A stretch of DNA of 64,000 nucleotides from Stromatinia cepivora. Its lineage: Eukaryota; Ascomycota; Leotiomycetes; Helotiales; Sclerotiniaceae. The stretch spans positions 3,224,001 to 3,288,000 of the forward strand of contig RCTD01000001.1 in assembly GCA_014898415.1 (NCBI GenBank), given 5' to 3'. A program made the translations under genes and the position numbers. Shown here in pieces: positions 12,040 through 22,143 of the stretch. The notes beneath the pieces were generated by a model, which worked only from the letters and a program-made list of their open reading frames with translations, was not told the DNA's origin and ran no database searches. Within the stretch, counting starts at the first letter, position 1. Every line of letters starts with the position of its first letter.

Positions 12040-13960
12040 CGAGGAAAAAGTACTGGTATATTTGCTTTAGTTAATTATTTGAAATCAAAGAATTATAAAA
12101 GGGCTTTAAATTTTATACATAAAAATTTTATTATATTCGAAATATATTATTTTGATTAATATAAAGATTAATATAATTATTAATATTTTTATTAGAAAAT
12201 GAAAAAGCTTTTAACAAAAGAAGAATTTGATAATTAAATTCTTTTTATTATTATTTTTATAAAAGTTTTTTTTTGAATTATAGAAGATTTATAATGAAGA
12301 GTATTATATTTAATACAAAATCCTTTCTTTTTATTACCTTTTATAATTATATTTCGAAATCATTTAAACAATTGTATTCTTTTTTTCAAAGTTATTATAT
12401 TAATTATTATTTCTGATTAATCAAAATATATTATTATATTGGATTACTAGTTTAATTTAACGAGAGATTCCTTTTTAGGGATTAATTGTTGTTTTATTAA
12501 TTGAAATTGGGATTTAGAATATATATTGATTGAATTCGAATCTATTTATGAATTTTATATTGATCGATATCTTGGAGATCTTTTATTAGGTGTTCTTCAA
12601 AAATTCAAAATTCTTGAATAAGTATATTCGATAATTATAGATAATGTTTCAAATAATATAACATTGATTGTAAAAGTTAATAAAAGAATCCAAATTTTCG
12701 AATTCCTTGAATTTTTTTCTAATCGAAAGATAATACAGATGCTTTATTTCTTTTATTCTTTTTAAATAATTTTAAATAAGTTTCTCTTTATTTTTTATAT
12801 TAATTTTATTAATAATGAATTTTAATAAAATTAAGAATAATAATAAGAAAATAATATTAAATTATAAAATACTAGAAAAGATATTCAATATATTTTGGTT
12901 AAAATAAGTAATTTTATTCTTATATTAATTTTTATACTAATTATCAAAAAGTATATTGTAGAATGATCAAGATCAATATAAATTCGATTTATTAAGAGAA
13001 ATTCAATTCTTTTTAAATAGTTGAATTTAGAAAGAAATCTTTACAATTAATTCAAGATATTGCAATTAAATGAAATTTTATTTATTTGATGTTTATTCGA
13101 TTATTATTTTTATAATATTCTTATAATTGTTATATTGTTTTTGATATTGATATAGCAAAATCTGATTTGAATAATAATGAATAAAATCAATATAGATATC
13201 TTATAGATATTATTTTATTATTCTATTTTTTCATTAATAATATTAATAAAATCAAAGATTCGATTACTTCATTTGTGTTCCAAATATATAAAGAACTTTT
13301 TGAAAGATTTGAAGAATATAATCAACGATTTTATAATCTAGAATATAATTAGATTTAATTATTACGAATTGATATTCAAATAAGAATAAGAAAACTAATA
13401 AAATATTATCAAAGAATTTTTGAAGCTAAATATAATATTTTAATATTTATTATAATTTTGAATTTTACTTTCAAATTATTCTTCGTTCGAAAAGAATATT
13501 TATAGATTCAATTTGATGGAATTGATTAGAAAATCAAATTTCGATAACATTTTACAAAATTTTTCGAGAAGAATTATAAGATTTCTAATATTTCTATAAT
13601 AATTTTTTCTCTTTATAATACTTCGATAATAATATTTTTTGGATCTATTAATTATAGAAAAAATAAAGTTTGGCAAATTGATTTGAAAGTTGGTCGATAT
13701 CTTGCAATAAATAAGATTTTTTATATTAATCATTATATTAATCAATTTCTATTATTAATATTATTCTTTTAGAATTTTCTTTTGAACTTTTTTTACCTTT
13801 TTGAAAAAGGAATAAATATTTATTCCCTGATCTTATACAAATAGCAAAAAATATTCTTTATATTCCTTTTGTTAGTATTTCTATTGAAAGAATATTTAAT
13901 CTCAATAAAATATATATAATTATCATTCAAAGCATTTAAATTATAATATTATTTGTAATC
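12040..13960 (+). pseudogene. hAT transposase remnant
   Basis: Decayed plus-strand transposase of the hAT superfamily, recognised from two conserved blocks. At 12472-12690 one frame reads FLGINCCFIN, NWDLEYILIEFESI and IIIDNVSNNITLI, the region around a catalytic Asp (DNASNN in the family). At 13834-13960 it reads PDLIQIAKNILYIPFVSISIERIFN in two overlapping stretches, the C-terminal dimerisation block (usual SIPVSSASVERVFS). A possible BED-type N-terminal end is suggested by STGIFALVNYLKSKNYKRAL near 12050. Many stops, mostly TAA and TGA. Together with the hAT-type terminus at 15021-15031 it forms one transposon of at least 3 kb whose left end I could not locate. Confidence 0.82.
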
Positions 13961-14536
13961 TAATATTATTTTTATGTAGTCTAAAGTATGGGATGGATGG
14001 AAGGGATCTTATAATTGACAAGTTTATTTATACTTTTACAACAAATAAATTTTCAAATAAAAAGATTAAAAAAGAATAAGAAAATCGAAGGGCAAAGATA
14101 AAGTATCTTTTAGATTTTCGATATCTTTCTAATATGGGTCCTGATCTATCAAGGATCCCCAAAAGAATATATCGAAATAAAGAATACAATAAAAACATAA
14201 TAGAAAACATTATCAATCTTTATCATTATCTAATTCGTTATATTATTGTTATCGATCTCTATCATCATTCAATTCATTATATCATCGTCATTGTTCCGAA
14301 TCATTATCTAATATTTCATTTAATCGATCGAATATTATATTACAATTGAAAGAAACATTATTTATTTCTGAAATTCCTTTTTTATTTCAATATTATTAAT
14401 CAATAAATAATAATAATATACAACCAAAATAAAAAAATCATGAATTATCTATATTACCTCAGAATTAAAAATAGATTCAAAAGAATTTATAAATAATCAA
14501 AAAAGATAATTTATTAAATAAATAAAAATCATAATA

Positions 14537-14735
14537 ACAATTTTTATATTAATTTTTATATTAATTTTTATATTAATTTTTATATTAATTTTTATATTAA
14601 TTTTTATATTAATTTTTATATTAATTTTTATATTAATTTTTATATTAATTTTTATATTAATTTTTATATTAATTTTTATATTAATTTTTATATTAATTTT
14701 TATATTAATTTTTATATTAATTTTTATATTAATCC
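14537..14735. repeat. 12-bp tandem array, about 16 units
   Basis: Near-perfect copies of TTAATTTTTATA lying between the hAT transposase remnant and its right terminus. Its homogeneity contrasts with the decayed sequence on each side, suggesting recent expansion. Confidence 0.95.
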
Positions 14736-14879
14736 TAAATATAAAATTATATAAAATCTTATTTTTGAAATTAAATTATGATAAATGAATCTATGAATTA
14801 CCTATAGATTATTTACAGATTATTTATAGATAATTCATCAATTCGTGAATAATTCATCAATCTATAAATAAATAGATAA

Positions 14880-15031
14880 TCCGCAAATAATCCGCAGATA
14901 ACCTATACAGAACGAATTATTTTAAAATCTTAATGGATAATCTGCAGAACGGATAGTACCTTCAATGGATAACCCATAGGACGGATTATCCGCAGGTACC
15001 CATGGGTTGCGGGTTATTTCTGCGCAGCCTA
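14880..15031 (+). mobile_element. Right terminus of the hAT element
   Basis: The block ends TGCGCAGCCTA (15021-15031), the reverse complement of TAGGCTGCGCA found at 19639. Just inside are several copies of GGATTATCCGCA or GGATAACC-like motifs, as in the subterminal repeats of hAT elements. The sharp change in composition occurs exactly at 15031/15032. By rule, 15032-15039 (GGCGTTGA) should be one copy of an 8-bp target duplication; the left copy was not found. TAG-type ends and subterminal repeats are known in hAT elements; assigning this end to the remnant at 12040-13960 is inference. Confidence 0.65.
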
Positions 15032-15589
15032 GGCGTTGATGGTGTTGTGCAGCTCGTTGCTGTTGCTGTATCCAGAAATCCGTACCAGACTATGGATATC
15101 AACAACAGTGGTGGTCAGACTGTCTTACGTGGGATACTACTTGGATATCACTCGAACGGCACGCTGCAACGATTTTTGCAGTCGCCCAAAGAAAACTTGC
15201 CCTGGCATCAGTGGGCTATTCAGATCACTAGTGCACTCAGCCGGCTTCATGAACTCGGTATAAACCATATGGATTTGAAACCTGCAAATATCGTACTCAG
15301 CAGCATACCTATGAAAGCCATTCTCATCGATGTCAGTGGTGCTGGAGGTACCAGCCGAGATTGGCTTTCACCCGAGATGAGAACATTGTTAGAACCACTG
15401 TCTGAAGATCTGAATTCTCGTATACAAAACGACATCTGGGCGCTGGGGAAAATAGTTTCACTGATGGCCAACGTTGCAAGTGATAAGACAGCACAACGGG
15501 TTTTGACGCGGCTTTCACAACTTGCTACTACAGAACTTCCTCCGCGGATTTCTCTTCAAGGTGCCCTTTCACTGCTCTCCCAGACCTGA
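15002..15589 (+). pseudogene. 5'-truncated protein-kinase-like gene fused to hAT end
   Basis: A 195-codon frame covering the second half of a protein kinase fold. Catalytic-loop residues are H89-M-D91-L-K93-P-A-N96 (HxDLKPxN; the usual Arg of HRD is Met). The metal-binding DFG is D110-V-S, the APE-like motif is SPE (123-125), and an NDIWALG block follows. The N-lobe with the glycine loop and catalytic Lys is absent. The ATG and first ten codons (15002-15031) lie inside the hAT terminus, and host sequence starts at Gly11, so the gene was cut by the insertion and the present start is fortuitous. Most likely a dead 3' fragment; a short product cannot be excluded. The ancestral substrate is unknown, and DVS instead of DFG suggests an atypical or weak kinase. 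Confidence 0.75.
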
Positions 15590-17330
15590 CCAAACTATCT
15601 CAACGAAACTCAGACCAGTCAACATCACTTGGATCAAAGCTACCATTTGAGCGCCCCCCTGTGTGATACTAGATGCTGGGGAAATAAGGCCGTATGTAAT
15701 TAACTCACTGGGGTCTTCGCGTTTTCTTCCGATATGAAGTCAACTAAAGCAGGAATACCATTTAGTTAGATCTCTACATACGGATTATTTAAAGATTTGA
15801 TTACATGAGAGTTGTGAATCATAAAAAACCTAGATCCAGGGATATATCTAATCCGTGGAAGCTAGTAGATAAACACTTCTGATAATGAGAATATCAGATC
15901 TTGATTGATGACCTTGTCTAGATGGTCCGGGAAGTCACACCGAGAGAACGAGTAAAGGATGCCTACAATAATGGAGTTGTAGTCACCGCTTGGTGACTTT
16001 TCCGGATTGCTCGGCACCGTTTCGTCGAGTGTTTATTCATTCACGCGATGATATCCTATAGCTTTAACCTGCCTAAGCTTGTCTCATGTTTCCAGGTAGA
16101 TGAACTTGTAGTCTTCGCTTGATGACTTGTTGATGTCGTCGACAGTATTCCACCTAGCATCCTTTCCATTCTACTCCTATATCTTGCCTGGACAAACTGG
16201 AGTCACACTCCAGGTAACCCCTCCTTACGCCTTCATTGAATGAAATAAAAGATCCGAATTATATTAGACTTGCAATCAAATCTTCCCCCAAATAACAGAA
16301 ACTGCATAATTTGCCTTCGCGACGGTGACGATACTTCATCCTGCCTAGAAAAATATCCACATTGATGTCCGTTCGTACTCGTATAGGATAACCTCCCACG
16401 TGCACATTCTTGGTAACTTCATAGTAACAGTGACCCAATATGGAGCCCAGACTGGGGTAATCCAGAAAATTGGAATTTCCATCAAAATATAGTAAAGATG
16501 CACGAATGAGGCGGAGTGAAATATTCTGTAGCTAGGTTGTAATGATTCGAAAAAAGTACATCTGTTTCCCATCGGGTTTCTCCCATTTATCTATGCGTCA
16601 CGCTAGAAATCTCGCCACTCTCATCCTAGACATTAGCCACACCAGCATCACACTATTCACCACCAAATTTAAAACAAGGCTTCATCAACCACAATCCAAA
16701 AATTAACGGGGATATACTTTTAGATATGCAACAAAAATATTGTTTTCATATGCAAGAGATCCCGAAATATCCAATCAAGGCAAATTTCCCAACAAATGCT
16801 TCAGATCTTTTGCCTCGTTTTCGGATGGAACCTTGCCAAGGGATCCTTGTTGAATGACACTGCCACGCCGGTTATGAGTCACCTTTTTTCTTTTTTTTTT
16901 TTTTTTGGCTCTCGGATAGAGATGGGTGAGTGATGGAATCAATGGTGTAACGATTTCCAAACAACAGAATTGGATTGTGGTGTGAAAAGATTCGGGTAGA
17001 AAACACATGATATGGTGCCATGTAGGAGATACTATATAACATATTCGAGTCATCGAGTGGTGACTATTATTTTTATTAGTATTGTGACTCTAAGAGTTAT
17101 TGACCCATCGCGAGACGAGATACAAGTTGAATATCTTTCTCTTTATTTGATCTTTTGATTCTTTTATCGTTGATTCAATTCCTTGTGCTCTATCCTTTGG
17201 GGTTCTATCTACTATACCTCTCGGTTTCGGATATCGTTGCTTTTGTATTGTGTCAACCTATCAAGACTTCTAGGACCAAACCTCCCTCACGCACTCAAAC
17301 TCGAAGTATCTTACCATTACTACTTTCACA
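15590..17330. other. Intergenic island sequence, no supported gene
   Basis: Normal base composition. Open frames on the minus strand near 16345-16572 and 16775-17053 start with ATG but have no domain, and the second runs through a poly-T tract that becomes a lysine run. A weak duplication is visible: TGTAGTCACCGCTTGGTGAC near 15977 and TGTAGTCTTCGCTTGATGAC near 16109. The stretch 17150-17330 is pyrimidine-rich and probably the 5' leader or promoter of the next gene. Confidence 0.55.
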
Positions 17331-17852
17331 ATGGTCACTACAAATCTACCCCCCTCCTTCTCCTCCATTCTTCACACTTCAAACTCCTCTCCTCCCATCC
17401 AACATCGACAAAACCGACGTCGGGAAAGACCAGGCTCACGCGCCCGTCGCACTATCTCTCGCAAATCCACTCTCACCACCGATCTCAACGAAGGAATCCT
17501 CGAAGCTCGAGACTCTACTTTCTACATTCCAAATCATAGACCCGGTAATGGACCCTCACCATTACTAAGACAAAACTTCGATCAAAGTTGGATGAGATGG
17601 AAGGCGAGACAGGCTGCTGAGCTAGAGATGTTGGCTGTGAAGCAAAATATGAAACAATTGGAGATGGAAAGACAAATCATGATAGGGGAAGTGAAGGGGA
17701 GAGAAGAAGAGGAATTGGGGAAAATGCAACGAAGACTTTTTGGTGGTGAGGATGATGATGACGATGTGAGTTGTGATATTGATCTTTGTCCTGCTATGTT
17801 GGATGTGGTGTTGAGACTTTTTGATGGGGAGGTCGATTATTTGGATCCCTAG
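17331..17852 (+). CDS. Small unknown protein, 173 aa
   Basis: An uninterrupted frame from an ATG with a good context (ACAATGG) to TAG. The first third is rich in Ser, Pro and Arg and probably disordered (RQNRRRERPGSRARR near residues 26-41). Residues about 85-140 are a charged helix, likely coiled coil (SWMRWKARQAAELEMLAVKQ, then Glu/Lys-rich sequence). An acidic run EDDDDD near residue 140 precedes a short hydrophobic end. The overall pattern recalls small fungal nuclear or scaffold proteins, but I do not recognise a family and assign no function. A longer overlapping frame at 17155-17568 lacks such a domain pattern. The CT-rich stretch upstream fits a fungal promoter. Confidence 0.6.
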   Translation: MVTTNLPPSFSSILHTSNSSPPIQHRQNRRRERPGSRARRTISRKSTLTTDLNEGILEARDSTFYIPNHRPGNGPSPLLRQNFDQSWMRWKARQAAELEMLAVKQNMKQLEMERQIMIGEVKGREEEELGKMQRRLFGGEDDDDDVSCDIDLCPAMLDVVLRLFDGEVDYLDP

Positions 17853-19270
17853 TAAGAGTCTTATCTCAAAGTTACTTCACCCCTATCATTTTTTGGTTCT
17901 TCAATTACCAGAATCTTCGGTCACCTTTGGTTGTAGAGTTGGATGAATTGGTCCAAGACATATTAGATGGATGGATGCTTACGCATTTCTTCTCATTCAC
18001 AGTCATTGAGTCGCATGAGAGCTGTTCATCCATCCACTCCCACATCAACGAGTCAAAACCAAATTCAAAGTGTCGACATTGAGAAACTATTCTTAAACAC
18101 CTTTCGATCACCAAAGCTCCATCGTACGGAGTCAACGTGTTAAAGATAAGTCTTCAACAGCATACATCATGATTTGATCTCTGCAAAGGGCAAGAGACCG
18201 CTCGTCTCTTATGCGAGGATAGACTGCATAAGATTTGCTTCAAATTCTCATTCTTCACCTAATCTTATTCGCTATACCTCGAATCCGCGTCAGGATATAC
18301 TACAGCCATTACCACGTTCAACTTGGATGCCTCCACTTTATCATTATCATCAGCTTCCGATATTGATATCCATCTATCCCTATTCTCCTCGTCTCAAATA
18401 TGATCAATTCTTGATGAATGAACATTCGTCTCTACCAATATTATACATTCACATCCACATCGACGTCCGCACCATCCACACCACCCGCTACCCCTTTACT
18501 CATCCACATTATGAAACCAAAACCAGCACCGGGAAAAACTACTAAAAACCTCGAATATAATATCCATCGAGTGACGACTTGTAACAACTCTCTTCAATCA
18601 AATCAAATCAGATCAGACTAGCCTACCATATTACTTCCTCCTCCTACCTACCTCCTCCCAATTATCAGTTCAATCTCTCAACTATCTTGAAGGAATAGAT
18701 AAGAACAGATATGAAGCAAGAGAAAAAAAAGAACTAAAAGAAAATAAAAGGAACAAAACAAAATATTGAGAAAACATCTCCAAAGACCGCGCTCTTCCCA
18801 CCAATAAGGCAAGGAGTTTGCGAGAGGAGCAATATCTTTTTTCTTTCTTTTTTTTTCCAAAATTTCTTTTCAATTCACTTCTCTTTTTTGTCGAAAATAG
18901 AAAGAAACAGGATGGGAAGAAATACAACTATACAAAAGATAAGGACGAAGAGAAAGAAGGGAAAGAAATACACTGAGAATACATCTCCATGGACCGCCAA
19001 TCTCACATCTCACCAGAAAAGGAGGAGAAATTGTGCGAGAGGAGCAATGATATTTTGTTTCTCTTTCTGTTTGTTCTCTTTCTTTTTGTTTGTTGGTTAG
19101 GTTTGGTTGGGTTAGATTAGTGCTGCCGGATTGGGTTGGATTAGATTCAAAGGGATTGGTCCTCTATAGCTTGATGGGATTTTTATTCGTGAGTTTTGTT
19201 TTTCTGGGGGGGCTTTGGGATTTGGGGATTTGGATGGGAAGGAGAAGAGAGAGAAAGAGGAGAAGTTTAT
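17853..19270. other. Intergenic, with duplicated GA-rich block
   Basis: No supported gene; open frames here mostly start with TTG and are rich in Ser, Thr, Lys or Phe because of simple sequence. Two related blocks stand out, about 18760-18840 and 18968-19055. Both contain GAGAA-ACATCTCCA-GGACCGC followed some 40-50 bp later by GCGAGAGGAGCAAT, each surrounded by purine-rich (AAGAAAG) or pyrimidine-rich tracts. This is a diverged direct duplication at about 210 bp spacing. Confidence 0.6.
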
Positions 19271-19279
19271 AATGATAAT

Positions 19280-19391
19280 GATGAATATATAATGAATGTA
19301 TAATGAATGTATAATGAATGTATAATGAATGTATAATGAATGTATAATGAATGTATAATGAATGTATAATGAATGTATAATGAATGTATAA
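19280..19391. repeat. 11-bp tandem array, about 10 units
   Basis: Near-perfect copies of AATGAATGTAT close to the right edge of the first gene island. An open frame across it on the minus strand (repeated FIIHSLYIHYT) is a product of the repeat, not a gene. Confidence 0.93.
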
Positions 19392-19638
19392 TAGATATAT
19401 ATATAATAGTCTCGTTTTTATACAAATCAAAGATCGAAAACTGCAGAAAAGAATTGAATACTAATACTAAGCGAAAGATGAGATATTGTTTGAGCTCGCT
19501 ATTATCAGTAAATGAGAAAATTTCTCGGAAGATAATATATTATTCTATCTTATCTTGTCTAGACAGATATCAAAATAGGTATAAAATGTTTATATCTATA
19601 AATAATATATTGATATATATTATTATTATTATCTCGAA

Positions 19639-19700
19639 TAGGCTGCGCAACGGTTAATCGCAGAGCGGATAATGGTTTTTATTGAAGGTTATAGATTATA
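19639..19700 (+). mobile_element. hAT-like left terminus
   Basis: TAGGCTGCGCA at 19639-19649 is the exact inverse of the terminus at 15021-15031. It is followed by GCGGATAAT and ATTGAAGGT, which also occur in the same order and inverse orientation behind the left terminus. It therefore looks like the left end of a second hAT-family copy extending to the right; its other end was not found. ATCTCGAA (19631-19638) would be the target duplication if this is correct. Confidence 0.55.
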
Positions 19701-20149
19701 AGTGGTTGTAATTTAAAATAAGCTAGTGGATACAACCGGAAATAAACTACTAGAAATAAGATAGAAGCTAAAACTAATAAAGCTAGTGATAAGATCATTT
19801 ATTTAATAATAGAAAACCAATAATAGAGTAGTATAGTTTTATTTTTAGTATATATATTCGGGGTACAGATTAAATTCATTTTATAAGGGTTTTAAGATCT
19901 TTATTTATACTTTTTCCAATTCTTTGTAGATTCTGAAATATATTAATGACGTTCGATATTCGAATTTCGTTGAATTTCATCGAATAGTTGATTTATAATT
20001 CAATTTTGTAATAGTTTTTATTCAAAATAAAGATTCTTTATTTCGAATATTATTATAATTATACAATTTGCGTAATGAATTTTGAATGTCGTCGATCATT
20101 CGTTTTAGTATTAGCTTCAATATGAAATTTCGAAATTTTTAATAATAAT
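19701..20149. other. AT-rich sequence, no gene seen
   Basis: No coding potential. Probably the inside of the hAT-like copy starting at 19639, or of another decayed repeat. Confidence 0.45.
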
Positions 20150-20605
20150 ATAAAGTTGTATAGAGGTATTGTATTGTATAAAACTAATAATACTGAATAA
20201 TATTCTTGGATTCAGATTCTTTTTCTTCAATATTGATAGTATAGTCTTTCTATATGCCCTTTTCGAATTCTTTCATATATCAATACCTTATTCTTATTCG
20301 TCAATTTGAATAAAAGTTCATCATTTCAATTATCTTGATTAATATCATAAAGATTCTTTATTCGAATACCCCTGTATCGATGATATCGATCGTAGTACGA
20401 ATTATATAATTATAGTATTAATAGTATTATATGAATTCGAATATAATATTTGAAGATTGATAATGATTTATGAATTTTATATTAAAGAATATAAAGAAAA
20501 TATGAAATTTCTTTAAATTTATTGAAATATTATTATTTTATTATAAAGAGATATTTTTCTTAAAAATATTAATTCCTTTTTTCAATTAATATTTTGAAGT
20601 ATTTT
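20150..20605 (-). repeat. Repeat family A, copy 2 (uninterrupted)
   Basis: Reverse-complement match to 5800-5998 plus 7377-7835, including GAATACCCCTGTATCGATGA near 20370. At the site where copy 1 carries the Tc1/mariner element, this copy reads through with only a short local difference (TATAATACTATTAATAC), so it approximates the state before that insertion. Confidence 0.75.
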
Positions 20606-20657
20606 AAATGATATTTATTAAATTACTACAGAACTATATAAAGTTATTGAAGAAACT

Positions 20658-20939
20658 TGTGACGCACAAGAGCCGTAGTAGAGCTGAATAAACAGGGTCA
20701 ATTATGTTCCTTAGAATCTATAACTGAAGAATTATGGCTTATAAAGAGCAACTAAATATATATATACAAATACCTATTCATAAACTACAAAACTATATAT
20801 ATACATTATTAGAATCATCATTTTACTATACTAAATCGTATGATTTGTAATACATATATATAAACAATCAATTCATTAATTGATATAGGAGATAAAAGGT
20901 ATCACGTGATTAGTCTTCTATGATTTACGATTCGTGACA
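20658..20939 (-). repeat. 3' LTR of D
   Basis: 282 bp, the same length as the partner at 59005-59286. Its first 16 plus-strand bases, TGTGACGCACAAGAGC, read TATAATATATAAAAGC in the partner: only C-to-T and G-to-A changes. It contains the palindrome TCACGTGA at 20902-20909. Confidence 0.93.
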
Positions 20940-20956
20940 TTATCCCCCCCTTCGGA
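20940..20956 (-). promoter_or_regulatory. Polypurine tract of D
   Basis: Read on the minus strand it is CCGAAGGGGGGGATAA, directly followed by TGTCACG of the 3' LTR. Such a tract primes plus-strand DNA synthesis in LTR retrotransposons, and it fixes the orientation of D. Confidence 0.8.
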
Positions 20957-21641
20957 AAAGTTTGCTTTCGAGTGTTTTACTCCTTTGTTTCATTATTATT
21001 TCATCAGAAACCAGATTTTGTAAAGGTTTATGAGCTTTAAATCAATTAGATTGATCATTTTGATTGATTTGGTTAATTTACTGGAAATTGATCAAATTGA
21101 TCAAAATAATAAATGAATTAATCAAATTGATTAAATCGTTCATCAATTGATTAAATTAATATTGATTCGTATTCTTTTTAATCTAGGGAATTTTTGAAAG
21201 GAAAAAGTTTCAATAGAAAAAGGAAGGAGATTGAATTATAATATAGTAATGATAAATAGTTAATATAATCAATTCTGAAATCAATCAAATTAATCGATCT
21301 AATTGATCAATTAATTGATCAAATCAACCAAATTGAACGAAATCGATAAAGGTGATATTATATTTCGTTTTTACTATATTCCAACTTCCCTTTTATATGA
21401 TTTTTGAAATGATTATAAGTATATATTTTTCTTTAAATATATTGCCTTTGTATTATCTTGGTAATAGCAGCTCGTCTGTTGTATAGAATTCAGGTTATAT
21501 ATATATATAATCAAATTCCTTCGAATTTGTATGAGTTTACAACTCTTTTATAATTATATATATATATATTATTATAAAATTATAACATTTAGTTTGCTGA
21601 ATTAAAGAATACTTTTTTTTCCCTTGATTTTATAAATGAAT
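20957..21641 (-). pseudogene. 3' internal part of D
   Basis: Sequence between the end of the integrase region and the polypurine tract. It contains a stretch of degenerate ATTGATCAA-type short repeats (about 21040-21345). I could not recognise a chromodomain or another C-terminal domain. Confidence 0.5.
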
Positions 21642-22143
21642 TATTATGTTAACTTTTGGTATAGAAAGTAGTAGTATTATTGATTATGTAGGTTGAACTA
21701 AGGATTTATAATTCTAGTAGAAATAGAATTGAGGTTATCCCCAAATATGGTTTATGCATCATTATGATCACATGATCTCAATTCTAATCCTATAATAACC
21801 TTATTTCCAATATTCCTTTATTAAGGGTATCTTATTCGATTCTTTTAAACTACTAATCCTAATATTTTCTTGAACCTTTCGAAAGCAATCTTTGTATAAA
21901 GCTTCGTTATTCCGTTGGCAATTATATCATATATATTGATATAATTAATAGCGATTTTCTTTTTTTCTATTAAATTCTTGATGAAATGATAATTGATATT
22001 TATATATTTGAATCGTTTATATAAATATAGATTCTTAATTAAAACTAAAGCATTTTGATTATTATCAAGTATTTGAATTATATCTCTGTTCTTTCTAATA
22101 TAATTTAATTTGAATAAATCTTTGAATATTTATATAATCTATT

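Noticed and set aside
16345..17053. Two minus-strand ATG frames
   Set aside because: No domain, odd composition, and the second depends on a poly-T tract read as lysines.
17905..19100. Several frames in the GA/CT-rich intergenic part
   Set aside because: Most begin with TTG, overlap each other and consist of simple sequence.
19164..19430. Minus-strand frame with FIIHSLYIHYT repeats
   Set aside because: Read-through of the 11-bp tandem array.
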